From Alphaproteobacteria bacterium (lineage in GTDB: Bacteria > Pseudomonadota > Alphaproteobacteria > Caulobacterales > Aquidulcibacteraceae): a stretch of DNA of 50,956 nucleotides. The DNA lies in the NCBI GenBank assembly GCA_018971945.1, contig JAGWZH010000011.1, forward strand, positions 1 to 50,956, written 5' to 3'. Shown here in pieces: positions 17,183-25,977 of the stretch; position 1 is the first letter of the stretch; each line of letters opens with the position of its first letter. The notes beneath the pieces were generated by a model. It ran no database searches. It worked only from the letters and a program-made list of their open reading frames with translations, and was not told the DNA's origin. Position numbers and translations under genes: made by a program.

Positions 17183-17618
17183 TTATTTTGATGTTCTGGC
17201 GCTGGGTCCTCGTCTCCCTCGGGTCCCTCTCCACGCCGTCCTTCCCAAGCTGGCGGGTGAGCCTTGCGAAGCAAAGCTCGGCGTGCCGGAAAGAGATTGG
17301 CCAAAGCGTTTGAGAGGGGCTCTTGGCGCGACAGCTCGGGATCGGGCGATGGACGCCACTCCCTCCTCAGCGCCTGGCGTTCAAGGCCGGCCGCGCTGAG
17401 ATGCCTCCCTCTCTCGCGAGAGGCCTCCCCGCTTGACCCAGACAGGATCGAGAGATACACGCTCTCCAGCAGTCCGCCCAATGGCGGCTTGTGAGCGGCG
17501 GATTTTTAGGCTGTCGCTTTTCAGCCTCGCCCGACGCGTACGTCCGGCGGGGCGTTTTGCGTTTCGACGCGGGCCTATGGCGGGCCGCTGCGCGAAGCCG
17601 GGTGTTGGACGGTTTTGA
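17183..17618. other. intergenic region between oxyR and ffh
   Basis: About 440 bp without a gene I can defend. A 100-codon minus-strand frame (17481 to 17179, start MGGLLESVYLSILSG) is Arg/Glu/Pro-rich and unfamiliar. Plus-strand frames here are short. The region must contain the ffh promoter, but I do not see a clear hexamer pair for it. Confidence 0.5.
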
Positions 17619-19154
17619 ATGTTTGACGCGCTCACAGAACGGCTGACAGGGGTGTTTGACCGCCTGACGGGCCGCGGCGCGCTTTCTGAAAAAGATGTGG
17701 AGGCCGGCCTCCGGGAGATCCGGGTGGCGCTTCTCGAGGCGGACGTCGCCTTGCCAGTGGTAAAAACTTTCATCGCCAGGGTGAAAGACGAGGCCGTCGG
17801 CGAGGCGGTGATCCGTTCGGTGAAGCCCGGCCAACAGCTGATCAAAATCGTCCATGACGCGCTCGTAGACATGTTGGGAGGCGAAGGGCCGCCAGAAGGC
17901 CTTCGGATCGCAGGGGAGCCTCCGAACATCATTATGATGGCGGGCCTGCAAGGCTCTGGGAAAACCACCACCACGGCCAAGATCGCGCTTAGGCTGACCA
18001 AGCTTGACCGCAAGAAGGTGATGGTGGCGTCGCTTGACGTGCGGCGGCCGGCGGCGATGGAGCAGCTCGCGACCCTCGCCAGGGCCATTCACGTTGATTG
18101 TCTGGGTATCGTCGCGGGCCAGAGCCCTGAGGACATCGCGCGGCGCGCAATCCAGACAGCGCGCCTCGGAGGCCATGATGTTCTCATCCTCGACACGGCG
18201 GGCCGGACGACGCTCGACGACGACATGATGCGTGAGGCCGCGTCCATCGCCGGGTTGGCGCGACCTTCGGAAATCCTGTTGGTGGCGGACAGCCTCACGG
18301 GTCAGGATGCGGTCGAAACCGCGCGGCGCTTCCATGAGCGGCTGCCGCTCACCGGGCTCGTGCTCACGCGCGCGGACGGCGACGGCCGCGGCGGGGCGGC
18401 CCTGTCCATGCGGGCGGTGACGGGCCTGCCGATCAAGTTCTTGGGCGTTTCGGAACGGCCGGACGGGTTGGAAGCGTTCGACGCCCGTCGGGTGGCGGGA
18501 CGTATTCTGGGTCAGGGCGATATTGTGTCGCTCGTTGAGAAGGCCGCCCAGCAGGTCGACCGCGACGAGGCCGAAAAACTGGCCAAGAAAATCCAAAAAG
18601 GCGTCTTTGACCTCGATGACATGGAAAAACAGCTGACGCAGGTGTTATCGATCGGCGGCTTAAAGGGCATCATGGGAATGCTGCCCGGCGTTCAAAAGCT
18701 GAAGAACCAAGTCTCAGAAGCCAGTCTCGACGATAAGCAGATCAGGCGTCAGATCGGGATCATCCGGTCAATGACCAAGCAGGAGCGGGCCAAGCCTGAC
18801 CTTATCGACGGCAAAAGGCGTCGGCGGATCGCGAAGGGCGCTGGGGTCGATGTGGCGGAAGTGAACCGCCTTCTGAAGATGCATCGGAGCATGGCGGACA
18901 TGGCGAAGGCCATGGGAAAAGGCCAACTGCCAGGGGCTTTGGGTCAGGCCCTGGGCATGGGCAAAGGCGGCATGAGGGCGCCTAGCCCTGAGCAGATCAA
19001 GGCCATGGCCGCGAAAGCCCCTTCGCAAGGACTTCCAGGCTTGCCCGGCCTGCCGGGGGCCAAGCCCTTAGGACTGCCCGGGCTGCCCCCTCTCGGCGGG
19101 TCGGGCCTTCCTGGACTGCCAGGCCTTCCCGGCTCGGACAAAAAAAGCACTTGA
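17619..19154 (+). CDS. ffh: signal recognition particle protein Ffh
   Basis: GTPase subunit of the signal recognition particle; binds 4.5S RNA and signal peptides on ribosomes and docks with FtsY. The 511-residue protein has the N domain, the G domain with GLQGSGKTTTTAKIA (P loop), DVRRPAAMEQL and DTAGR, and the Met-rich M domain from about residue 300 including GGLKGIMGMLPGVQK. The last about 45 residues are a Gly-Leu-Pro-rich low-complexity tail (repeated GLPGLPG). Such tails occur on other alphaproteobacterial Ffh proteins, as far as I recall. It begins the ffh-rpsP-rimM-trmD run; its partner ftsY is 5.7 kb downstream on the same strand. Confidence 0.98.
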   Translation: MFDALTERLTGVFDRLTGRGALSEKDVEAGLREIRVALLEADVALPVVKTFIARVKDEAVGEAVIRSVKPGQQLIKIVHDALVDMLGGEGPPEGLRIAGEPPNIIMMAGLQGSGKTTTTAKIALRLTKLDRKKVMVASLDVRRPAAMEQLATLARAIHVDCLGIVAGQSPEDIARRAIQTARLGGHDVLILDTAGRTTLDDDMMREAASIAGLARPSEILLVADSLTGQDAVETARRFHERLPLTGLVLTRADGDGRGGAALSMRAVTGLPIKFLGVSERPDGLEAFDARRVAGRILGQGDIVSLVEKAAQQVDRDEAEKLAKKIQKGVFDLDDMEKQLTQVLSIGGLKGIMGMLPGVQKLKNQVSEASLDDKQIRRQIGIIRSMTKQERAKPDLIDGKRRRRIAKGAGVDVAEVNRLLKMHRSMADMAKAMGKGQLPGALGQALGMGKGGMRAPSPEQIKAMAAKAPSQGLPGLPGLPGAKPLGLPGLPPLGGSGLPGLPGLPGSDKKST

Positions 19155-19181
19155 ACCAACCCAAAAGAAGGAAGCGTAGTC

Positions 19182-19544
19182 GTGTCGTTGAAAATTCGAT
19201 TGGCCCGCGGGGGCGCCAAGAAAAAGCCGTTCTACTCGATCGTGGTGGCCGACAGCCGCAGCCCGCGGGACGGCCGCTTCATTGAGAAAGTCGGGACTTA
19301 TAACCCGATCCTGACCGATGAGGACAAACGCGTCGTGCTCAAACTAGACCGCATCCAAGACTGGATCAGCAAGGGCGCGCAGCCGACGGACCGGGTGGCC
19401 CGGTTCCTTGACAAGGCCGGAGTGCTGAAACGAGACGCAAAAACCAATCCGCAAAAGGCTGCGCCCGGAAAGAAGATGCAGGAGCGCGCGGCCGAGAAGG
19501 CGGCAAAGGCCGCTGCCCCGGCAGACGCCGGCGCGGAGGGCTAA
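19182..19544 (+). CDS. rpsP: 30S ribosomal protein S16
   Basis: A 120-residue small-subunit protein starting at GTG 19182 with GAAGGA upstream. The sequence [41 protein letters not shown] is cited here by its parts: [26 protein letters not shown] and EKVGTYNP, all hallmarks of S16. A C-terminal extension of about 40 Lys/Ala-rich residues is common in alphaproteobacteria. It follows ffh by 27 bp and precedes a small membrane protein and rimM, the standard order for this ribosome-assembly cluster. Confidence 0.98.
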   Translation: MSLKIRLARGGAKKKPFYSIVVADSRSPRDGRFIEKVGTYNPILTDEDKRVVLKLDRIQDWISKGAQPTDRVARFLDKAGVLKRDAKTNPQKAAPGKKMQERAAEKAAKAAAPADAGAEG

Positions 19545-19550
19545 GGGTCG

Positions 19551-19838
19551 ATGTGGCGGCGGGGGCTCATCATCTTCGGATGGGCGTTGATCCTCCTTTC
19601 GCCGCTGCCTTGGCTTGCGGTCCTCACGGCGCCGCTTTGGGGTCTTGACTCGGTTGCGGAGGCCATCGCGTGGGGATTTGGACTGCTGTTGCTGGCGGAG
19701 GTTCTCTTCTTCGCAGGCGCGGCCATCGTCGGCCCAAGCGTTTATCATCATCGGCACGCCATCTGGGCGAAGCTGACGGGTCGGACGCGCCCGCCATTCT
19801 CTCCCCCGCCCCAGCGCGGCCCCGATGAGCGCGCGTGA
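19551..19838 (+). CDS. small two-helix membrane protein
   Basis: A 95-residue protein with two hydrophobic segments (residues 4-28 and 38-62) and a basic C-terminal tail including HHRHAIWAKLTGR. Pattern resembles the short 'transporter suffix' type membrane proteins (W-G...E..F..G..++G), but I hold that loosely. GGAGG precedes the ATG at 19551, 7 bp after rpsP. Its 3' end overlaps the rimM start by 14 bp, so it is translated with the ribosome-assembly genes. An insertion of such a gene between rpsP and rimM is not part of the usual order. No function assigned. Confidence 0.75.
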   Translation: MWRRGLIIFGWALILLSPLPWLAVLTAPLWGLDSVAEAIAWGFGLLLLAEVLFFAGAAIVGPSVYHHRHAIWAKLTGRTRPPFSPPPQRGPDERA

Positions 19839-20358
19839 CGATTTGGTCCTCTTAGGCGCAGTCGTGGGCGCGTTCGGGGTCCGAGGCGAGGTGCGGGTGC
19901 GGAGCTTCACCGGCGTTCCAGAGGCGATCGCCGCTTACGGACCCCTCTTGGATAAAACGGGGAGGGTGGTCCTCACGCCAAAACGGTTGCGCCAGGCCGG
20001 GGATGACTTCGCCCTCACAGCGCCCGAAATAAAAACCCGGGAGGAGGCGCAGGCGCTGCGCGGCGCAGGTCTTTATGCGCCAAAAACAGCCCTGCCCGCG
20101 CCTGGGGACGACGAGTTTTATCATATCGATTTGATCGGCTGCGCGTTGCAAGCGTTAGACGGATCGTTTCTGGGCCGGGTCGAGGCGGTGCGGGATTTCG
20201 GCGCAGGCGATCTGCTCGAAGTCCAACCCGCTGAAGGGCCCTCTTGGTACCTCCCTTTCACTAAAGCGGCGGTTCCGGTCGTGGACCTGCCAAGACGTCT
20301 GCTGATCAGCGCTGAGGGCCCTCCGAATTCTGGGGATGAAGCGGCCGACGCAGGATGA
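19825..20358 (+). CDS. rimM: 16S rRNA processing/ribosome maturation factor RimM
   Basis: Assists assembly of the 30S head domain through binding S19. The 177-residue protein shows the RimM opening LLGAVVGAFGVRGEVRVRSFT, the central FALTAPEIKTREEAQALRG barrel segment and the PRC-barrel ending with EFYHIDLIGC and VRDFGAGDLLEVQP. Length is standard. It overlaps the preceding small membrane gene by 14 bp; trmD begins 105 bp later. The start ATG at 19825 was chosen because it gives the normal N-terminus. Confidence 0.97.
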   Translation: MSARDDLVLLGAVVGAFGVRGEVRVRSFTGVPEAIAAYGPLLDKTGRVVLTPKRLRQAGDDFALTAPEIKTREEAQALRGAGLYAPKTALPAPGDDEFYHIDLIGCALQALDGSFLGRVEAVRDFGAGDLLEVQPAEGPSWYLPFTKAAVPVVDLPRRLLISAEGPPNSGDEAADAG

Positions 20359-20463
20359 TTATCGGCCTGTCATCCGGCTCTCTCCTTCGCCGCTTGGGGC
20401 GGGTTCGTCGGCGCCCCGGCTTCCGGCGCAGGACCTCGTTTCCAGCCATTTGGGTATCTTAGC

Positions 20464-21147
20464 ATGCGGTCTCCTTTCTGCGTCTCCGTCATCACCTTGT
20501 TTCCAGAGGCGTTTCCTGGCCCCTTGGGGGTCTCGCTCCTGGGCAAGGCCTGGGCGGAAGGATTATGGGACTTGGAGACCGCGCCGTTGCGCGATTTCGG
20601 ACATGGCAAACACAAAAAAGTCGACGATAGGCCCGCCGGCGGGGGCCCCGGGCTTGTGCTGCGGCCGGACGTGGCGGCGGCGGCGATCGACAGCCTCGTT
20701 CGGGCGGGGCGGCCCCTGCTCTATCCGTCTCCGAGGGGGACTCCCTTCACCCAGGCCATGGCGGCGCGCTATGCGACAGGACCGGGTTTGATCGTCTTCT
20801 GCGGCCGCTTTGAAGGGCTCGACCAGAGAGTGATCGAGGCGCGTGGCCTGGAAGAGGTTTGCGTCGGCGAGGCCGTGCTGATGGGCGGGGAAGCTGCGGC
20901 GATCGTGATCCTGGAGGCGACCTTGAGGCTGTTGCCGGGGGTCTTGGGGAATGCGGCGTCAGCCTCGGTGGAAAGCTTTTCAGCTGGGCTCTTGGAGCAT
21001 CCGCAGTTCACAAAGCCTCGGCGTTGGGAAGGGCGGGACATACCGGAGGTGCTTTTGCGGGGGGATCATGCTGAAGTTGCGCGCTGGCAGGCGGAACAAG
21101 CCGTCATGCGCACCCGGGCGGTGCGGCCGGACTGGGTGATGGATTAG
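20464..21147 (+). CDS. trmD: tRNA (guanine37-N1)-methyltransferase
   Basis: SPOUT-class enzyme adding the m1G37 that prevents +1 frameshifting in tRNAs reading CNN codons. The 227-residue protein starts near VSVITLFPEAF and carries GGGPGLVLRPDV, CGRFEGLDQRV and the knot segment GEAVLMGGEAAAIVILEA. Start at 20464 follows about 105 bp of intergenic sequence after rimM, within which other frames exist but none is credible. Its TAG stop overlaps the stop of the convergent beta-hydroxylase gene (21144-21147). rplS, often the next gene, is found 2 kb later beyond two minus-strand genes. Confidence 0.97.
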   Translation: MRSPFCVSVITLFPEAFPGPLGVSLLGKAWAEGLWDLETAPLRDFGHGKHKKVDDRPAGGGPGLVLRPDVAAAAIDSLVRAGRPLLYPSPRGTPFTQAMAARYATGPGLIVFCGRFEGLDQRVIEARGLEEVCVGEAVLMGGEAAAIVILEATLRLLPGVLGNAASASVESFSAGLLEHPQFTKPRRWEGRDIPEVLLRGDHAEVARWQAEQAVMRTRAVRPDWVMD

Positions 21148-22154
21148 GCGCCCCAAGCGGGCGGCGCGCCGCTGACCTCGTCGACGGCGGCGAAAAGAGC
21201 ATTGACCTGGTTGCGCTCAGCCTCAGTCAATTCGGGCCGCCACACGTCGAACAGCAGGACCACGCGCAACTTGTCGGACCTGTTCCACGCCTCGTGCTCG
21301 AAGCTGTCGTCAAAAATCAATAACTCCCCCTCCCGCCAGGGGCGAATATGGGAGCCAACCCGCAACGCGCAGCCGTCGGGCGCGAGCAATGGGAGATGGC
21401 AGATGAGCCGAGTGTTCACGAAGCCGAAATGCGGCGGGATCGCAGCTCCCGGCTTCAAGGCTGAGAACAAGATCGAAGGCCCGCGGTTAGGCATGGAGGC
21501 GAGAGGCAGGAGCTGCAACGCCGCCATGGTTTCGGGGCAGGCTGCGAGCATCGCCGGGTTGGGCGCGCCGTTCTTGTAAAGAAAACACGCGCTCCAATTC
21601 ATATTGCCGGAAAGGCCAGAGGGGTCGGACACGCCGTCAGGGGCCGCGTCGATATAAGGGGCGAAAGCCTCGGGCTTCGCCAGAACGCCCTCGAGCTCTC
21701 TGCGGATCGTTGGAGCGCAAGCCTCAAAAGAGCGGGCCCATGGGAAGGCCTCGCGCTCATAAAACGCTATCTGCGGCAGTCCAGGGAAATAGAATTTGAG
21801 CGGCTCCTGAACATAGATCTTGCTCTTTCCGAGCTGAATGTCGAGCGCTTCGCGGATCCGCGCCGAGAGCGGCCCCGCAGCGGCGATCCGCTCGAGGGCG
21901 GCGACCTCGAAGGCCTTGGCGAGCGCGGCAGGGATCGCCCGGGCGCGCTCCAGCAAACTGCGTAGCTCAGAGGACGGGTCTGGACGCCGCGCCAGCTCGC
22001 GGGTTGCTGTCTGATAGGCGGCGGCGGCTTCGCCTAACCGTTTCAGCTGCGCCAAAGCGAGGGCCTTGTTCAGCAAGGCTCTGGGGTCGCTGGGATTGGT
22101 CCGCAATGCGGCTTCGGCGGCAGCCAAGACGGCGGCGGCGGAGGGCTGTGTCAT
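21144..22154 (-). CDS. aspartyl/asparaginyl beta-hydroxylase family protein with TPR-like N-terminus
   Basis: A 336-residue protein. Residues about 1-95 form alpha-helical TPR-like repeats (AEAALRTNPSDPRALLNKALALAQLKRLGEAAAAY, quoted by parts: ALRTNPSDPRALLNKAL and GEAAAAYQTAT). The C-terminal half is a 2-oxoglutarate/Fe(II) beta-hydroxylase jelly roll: IPPHFGFVNTRLICHLPL holds the first iron histidine and FDDSFEHEAWN the second. The family usually lacks the acidic third ligand. Related bacterial enzymes hydroxylate Asp/Asn in proteins or lipid chains (LpxO-like). The ATG at 22154 is preferred over a TTG at 22190. Ends stop-to-stop with trmD; follows a pseudouridine synthase gene by 40 bp. 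Confidence 0.88.
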   Translation of the reverse strand: MTQPSAAAVLAAAEAALRTNPSDPRALLNKALALAQLKRLGEAAAAYQTATRELARRPDPSSELRSLLERARAIPAALAKAFEVAALERIAAAGPLSARIREALDIQLGKSKIYVQEPLKFYFPGLPQIAFYEREAFPWARSFEACAPTIRRELEGVLAKPEAFAPYIDAAPDGVSDPSGLSGNMNWSACFLYKNGAPNPAMLAACPETMAALQLLPLASMPNRGPSILFSALKPGAAIPPHFGFVNTRLICHLPLLAPDGCALRVGSHIRPWREGELLIFDDSFEHEAWNRSDKLRVVLLFDVWRPELTEAERNQVNALFAAVDEVSGAPPAWGA

Positions 22155-22194
22155 GGCGCCAGCTTCAGGGCGGCCGCCCGTCTTCGTCAATCCG

Positions 22195-22989
22195 TCATGC
22201 TTTGCAGGCGCGTCCGGCCTCGATGAGCGCCGTTCGCTCCTCCACGGTCAAAGGACGCCACCGGCCTTCCGGCAAAGCGCCGAGCTCTAAGGGTCCGATC
22301 CGAACGCGCAGCAGATCGACGACTTTCAGGCCCACCGCCTCCGCCATCCGACGGATCTGGCGATTGCGGCCCTCGACCAAGGTAAAGCGCAGCGCCTGGG
22401 GGCTCAGGCGATCGATTTTGGCGGGCTTCAGGGCCCTCCCGTCCAAGCTGAGGCCGTGGCGGAGGAGCTTCATTTTCCCGGGCGTGATCTCGCCAAGAAC
22501 CTCAACAAGATATTCTTTATCCACTCCGCTTTCAGGGCCGATGATAGCGCGGGTCAGAACCCCATCCTGAGACAGGATCAAAAGCCCGCGGCTATCCTGA
22601 TCGAGCCGCCCCAAGGGGGCCAGAGACCAGCGGGGGTCGGGTAGGATGCGCTGGCTGCCCCACTGGGCCTTCGGGGTCAGGAGGCGGGCCGCGGGGATTT
22701 GCGCGGCCTCGGGTTGGGCGGAGACATAGCCAATCGGCTTGTTAATCACCAGTGTGACCGCCTGGGCGAGGGCTTTTTGGCCCTTGTCCGCGAGCGACAG
22801 GGTCTGCCCAGGGAGGATTTTGCGGCCCAAGTCCGCTACGACCTCCCCATTGATGCGCACCTGGCCTTGCATGATCAGGTCGTCGGCTTCGCGGCGGGAA
22901 CAAACCCCCTCTTGGGCCAGCCATTTGTTGACGCGAATAGGATCCGGGCCAGAATAGGTTTTTTGAACAGCCATGAAGCCATAAACCAC
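22195..22989 (-). CDS. 23S rRNA pseudouridine synthase, RluB/RluF type
   Basis: A 264-residue RsuA/RluB/RluF-family enzyme converting specific uridines to pseudouridine. An N-terminal S4 RNA-binding domain (VNKWLAQEGVCSRREADDLI, with QVRINGEVV) is followed by the catalytic domain with PLGRLDQDSRGLLILSQDG, whose aspartate is the catalytic nucleophile, and by VEGRNRQIRRMAEAVG. The pattern is closest to RluF in my judgement, but the exact target is unsettled. Start is GTG 22989 (GAGGGG upstream) or ATG 22974. The short 40-bp gap to the next minus gene suggests a pair. Confidence 0.9.
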   Translation of the reverse strand: MVYGFMAVQKTYSGPDPIRVNKWLAQEGVCSRREADDLIMQGQVRINGEVVADLGRKILPGQTLSLADKGQKALAQAVTLVINKPIGYVSAQPEAAQIPAARLLTPKAQWGSQRILPDPRWSLAPLGRLDQDSRGLLILSQDGVLTRAIIGPESGVDKEYLVEVLGEITPGKMKLLRHGLSLDGRALKPAKIDRLSPQALRFTLVEGRNRQIRRMAEAVGLKVVDLLRVRIGPLELGALPEGRWRPLTVEERTALIEAGRACKA

Positions 22990-23114
22990 CGGCCTAACCC
23001 CCTCGACAAGGGCGCGCTTCTCGCCTATAGCCCCCGGCTTCCCGCAGTTTCCAACGGAGACGGCGCCCCAGTCTTTTTTGGGTGGGGAACGGGCCGTTCT
23101 AAGAGTTGCACGTC

Positions 23115-23501
23115 ATGAACCTGATCCAGACCCTCGAGCACGAAGAAATCGCCAAGATCGTCAATGGAAAAAAGGCTCCGGAGTTCGAACCGGGCGATAC
23201 GCTGCGCGTGAATGTGAAGATCAAGGAAGGCGAGCGGGAACGCGTCCAGGCCTATGAAGGGGTCTGCATCGCCAGGGCCGGCGGCGGGATCAACGCGAAT
23301 TTCACCGTGCGTAAGATCAGCTTCGGAGAAGGCGTAGAGCGGGTGTTCCCACTCTACTCGCCGTCTTTGGACAGCATCGACGTTGTGCGACGGGGCAAGG
23401 TGCGCCGCGGCAAGCTTTATTATCTGCGGGAGCGCCGCGGCAAGAGCGCCCGGATCGCGGAGCGCACCTCCACCCGCCAAAGCGAAGGCGGCGGCTCCTG
23501 A
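23115..23501 (+). CDS. rplS: 50S ribosomal protein L19
   Basis: A 128-residue large-subunit protein lying at the 30S/50S interface. Hallmarks are [13 protein letters not shown] at the N-terminus, [40 protein letters not shown], and [16 protein letters not shown] take the ATG at 23115 (MNLIQTL) rather than the TTG 9 bp earlier. It is divergent from the pseudouridine synthase gene. It is separated from trmD by two minus-strand genes, although in many genomes rplS directly follows trmD. Confidence 0.98.
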   Translation: MNLIQTLEHEEIAKIVNGKKAPEFEPGDTLRVNVKIKEGERERVQAYEGVCIARAGGGINANFTVRKISFGEGVERVFPLYSPSLDSIDVVRRGKVRRGKLYYLRERRGKSARIAERTSTRQSEGGGS

Positions 23502-23571
23502 GATCAGGACCCAGTCCTTTAGGATTATGTCTTGACCGGCGAAGGCGCCGCCCTCAGGTCAGGCGGAAGAA

Positions 23572-24861
23572 ATGCCGGTCCTGTTGTCCCCTCCCTCCGC
23601 CGCCCTGCAGCCTCCTAGCGTGCAGGTAGAAACGTTTGGCTGCCGGCTGAACGCCTTCGAGAGCGAGCAAATCAAAGCCTTGGCGACGGAAGCCGGGCTC
23701 TTGGAGGCGGTGGTCGTCAATACGTGCGCAGTGACGGCTGAGGCCGTGCGGCAGGCTCGCCAAACGATCCGCCGGACCCGGAGAGAACGCCCCAACGCGC
23801 AGATTATCGTGACCGGATGCGCTGCGCAGATCGATCCAGAGAGCTTCGCGCAAATGCCGGAAGTCGACCATGTGATCGGCAATATCGAGAAAATGGCGGC
23901 GACGACTTTTCAGGGCCTTGCAGAGAACCGCAGCCCCCGGGTGCTCGCGGCGGACATAGGGACCGCGACCGGAATCTCGCCGCGCCGCCCGGACGTCCAA
24001 AGCGAGCGGACCAGGGCCTTTGTGGAGGTGCAGAACGGCTGCGATCATCGCTGCACCTTCTGCGTGATCCCCTATGGTCGGGGGAATAGCCGTTCGGCGC
24101 CGGCGGGAACCGTTGTGGGCCACGTGGCGCAGCTTGCTGCGGCGGGCGTCCCTGAGATTGTGCTGACAGGTGTGGACCTCACCAGTTGGGGGGCGGACCT
24201 GCCTGGGAAGCCGAGCCTGGGCAATCTGGTCGCTCGGATCTTGAAATTGGTTCCGGACCTGCCGCGGCTCCGACTGTCAAGCCTCGACGCCATTGAGATG
24301 GATCCACAACTCTTTGAGCTGATTGTGAGCGAAGAGCGGATTGCGCCCTATCTGCATTTGTCGCTGCAGCATGGACACGACCTGATCTTGAAGCGGATGA
24401 AACGACGCCATTCCCGAACACAGGCCTTGGACCTTATCGCGCGTTTGCGGGCAGGCCGATCCGACATCGCGTTCGGGGCAGACTTGATCGCGGGGTTTCC
24501 GACGGAAACTGAAGAGCACGCCGCGGCCAATCTGAGCCTCATTGAAGAGGCGCGATTGTCATTTGTGCATGTGTTCCCCTACTCTCCGCGGCCGATGACG
24601 CCAGCGGCGAACATGCCCGCATTGCCGCAAGCATTGGTCAAGGCGAGGGCCGCGGCCCTGCGGCGTCAAGCGCAGACTGCGCTCTGTCGGCATCTGGATC
24701 AGTGGGTCGGGCAAACAGCCCTGGCTTTGGTGGAGGAGCCGGGCGCTGCGCGACTGCCCGATTTCACACCGGTTCGGCTGACGGGCGGGGTCGCGGGGAC
24801 CTATCAATTGCTGCGTTTCGAGGGCCATGATGGCCGCGTTTTGACAGGGTCACCTGCATGA
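23572..24861 (+). CDS. mtaB: tRNA t6A37 methylthiotransferase MtaB
   Basis: Radical-SAM enzyme that adds a methylthio group to t6A37, giving ms2t6A. The 429-residue protein has the N-terminal MTTase domain with ETFGCRLNAFESEQ, VNTCAVTAEAV and VTGCAAQ (three cysteines of the auxiliary cluster), then NGCDHRCTFCVIPYGRGNSRS, listed by its core CDHRCTFC, the SAM-binding CxxxCxxC, and a C-terminal TRAM-like region. Length matches MtaB. It follows rplS by 70 bp and its stop overlaps the ftsY start (ATGA), the classic alphaproteobacterial mtaB-ftsY pair. Confidence 0.96.
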   Translation: MPVLLSPPSAALQPPSVQVETFGCRLNAFESEQIKALATEAGLLEAVVVNTCAVTAEAVRQARQTIRRTRRERPNAQIIVTGCAAQIDPESFAQMPEVDHVIGNIEKMAATTFQGLAENRSPRVLAADIGTATGISPRRPDVQSERTRAFVEVQNGCDHRCTFCVIPYGRGNSRSAPAGTVVGHVAQLAAAGVPEIVLTGVDLTSWGADLPGKPSLGNLVARILKLVPDLPRLRLSSLDAIEMDPQLFELIVSEERIAPYLHLSLQHGHDLILKRMKRRHSRTQALDLIARLRAGRSDIAFGADLIAGFPTETEEHAAANLSLIEEARLSFVHVFPYSPRPMTPAANMPALPQALVKARAAALRRQAQTALCRHLDQWVGQTALALVEEPGAARLPDFTPVRLTGGVAGTYQLLRFEGHDGRVLTGSPA

Positions 24862-25934
24862 TCTGGGGCCTGTTCAAGCCGAAGAGCGAAAAGGGCGTGA
24901 CCACGAATGCTGAGGGTGCGCGCCCCTCTGCGCAGGAGGCGCGTTTGGAGAGCGCCCCCCCTGCATCCGCGCCTGAGCCCATGGCGACCGCGCCAGCCAA
25001 CGCAGATCAGGGACTGTTCGGACGGCTTTTCGATGGGCTCAAGAAGTCCTCGGGCAGGCTTGCCGAAGGCATCACAGGGGTCCTGCTCAAAAAAAAGCTC
25101 GACCAGGAGACGCTCGACGAGCTGGAAGAGCTTCTCATCCGGGCGGACATCGGCGCCTCGGCCGCTGAGCGGATCACAAAGTCCATCGCAAAGGACCGCT
25201 TCGACAAAGAAGTGAGCGAAACGGAGATCAAGGAAGCTCTTGCGGCCGAGGTGGCGGCGCTGCTGCGGCCTCGGGAGTCGACGCTTGACCTCTCTCGGGG
25301 GCCACGGCCGCGGGTGGTGTTGATGGTGGGGGTAAACGGCTCCGGCAAGACCACGACGATCGGCAAGCTTTGTGCGCTTCTGTCCGCTTACGGGGCTAAG
25401 GTGGTCGTCGGCGCAGGCGACACTTTCCGGGCGGCTGCGATTGAGCAACTCAAAGCCTGGGCCGACAGGACCGGGGCGGCGTTTGTGTCCAGGGAACAGG
25501 GTTCGGACGCGGCTGGCGTCGCTTTCGACGCCGTACGCCTGGGCAAAAGCACCGATGCCGATGTGGTGCTGATCGACACAGCGGGGCGTCTGCAAAACCG
25601 CTCTGAGCTGATGGCCGAACTCGCCAAGATCATCAGGGCGATCCGCAAGGCGGATGAAAGCGCGCCGCATGAGACCCTGCTGGTTTTAGATGCGACCGTC
25701 GGACAGAACGCGCTGTCCCAGGTAGAGGCGTTCCGAACCACAGCGGACATTTCAGGGCTTGTCATGACTAAGCTCGACGGCACCGCAAAGGGCGGGGTTC
25801 TGGCGGCGATCGGGGAGAGGCATGCCCTGCCCATCCATTTCATCGGCGTTGGAGAAAAGGCGGAGGACCTTCAACCCTTCGCAGCGGAGCGCTTTGCGCG
25901 GGCGCTCGTTGGCCTCGGACCAAAGCCCGGCTGA
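24858..25934 (+). CDS. ftsY: signal recognition particle receptor FtsY
   Basis: Membrane-associated GTPase that receives the SRP-ribosome complex. The 358-residue protein has a short acidic/Ala-Pro-rich A region (first about 50 residues), the N domain with LDELEELLIRADIGASAAERI, and the G domain with VNGSGKTTTIGKLC, GAGDTFRAAAIEQL, IDTAGRLQNRSELM and TKLDGTAKGG. It overlaps mtaB by 4 bp and precedes yciB. Partner Ffh is encoded 5.7 kb upstream on the same strand, so the co-translational targeting machinery is clustered here. Confidence 0.98.
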   Translation: MIWGLFKPKSEKGVTTNAEGARPSAQEARLESAPPASAPEPMATAPANADQGLFGRLFDGLKKSSGRLAEGITGVLLKKKLDQETLDELEELLIRADIGASAAERITKSIAKDRFDKEVSETEIKEALAAEVAALLRPRESTLDLSRGPRPRVVLMVGVNGSGKTTTIGKLCALLSAYGAKVVVGAGDTFRAAAIEQLKAWADRTGAAFVSREQGSDAAGVAFDAVRLGKSTDADVVLIDTAGRLQNRSELMAELAKIIRAIRKADESAPHETLLVLDATVGQNALSQVEAFRTTADISGLVMTKLDGTAKGGVLAAIGERHALPIHFIGVGEKAEDLQPFAAERFARALVGLGPKPG

Positions 25935-25977
25935 TTAAGCCGTGGTCCGCTTCGACCGCGGCTGCGTATTGGAGCTC

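Noticed and set aside
17367-18596. 409-codon minus-strand frame
   Set aside because: Antisense to the Ffh GTPase domain, a shadow.
20336-20791. 151-codon plus frame between rimM and trmD
   Set aside because: Overlaps trmD in another frame, Arg/Pro/Ser-rich, no recognisable content.
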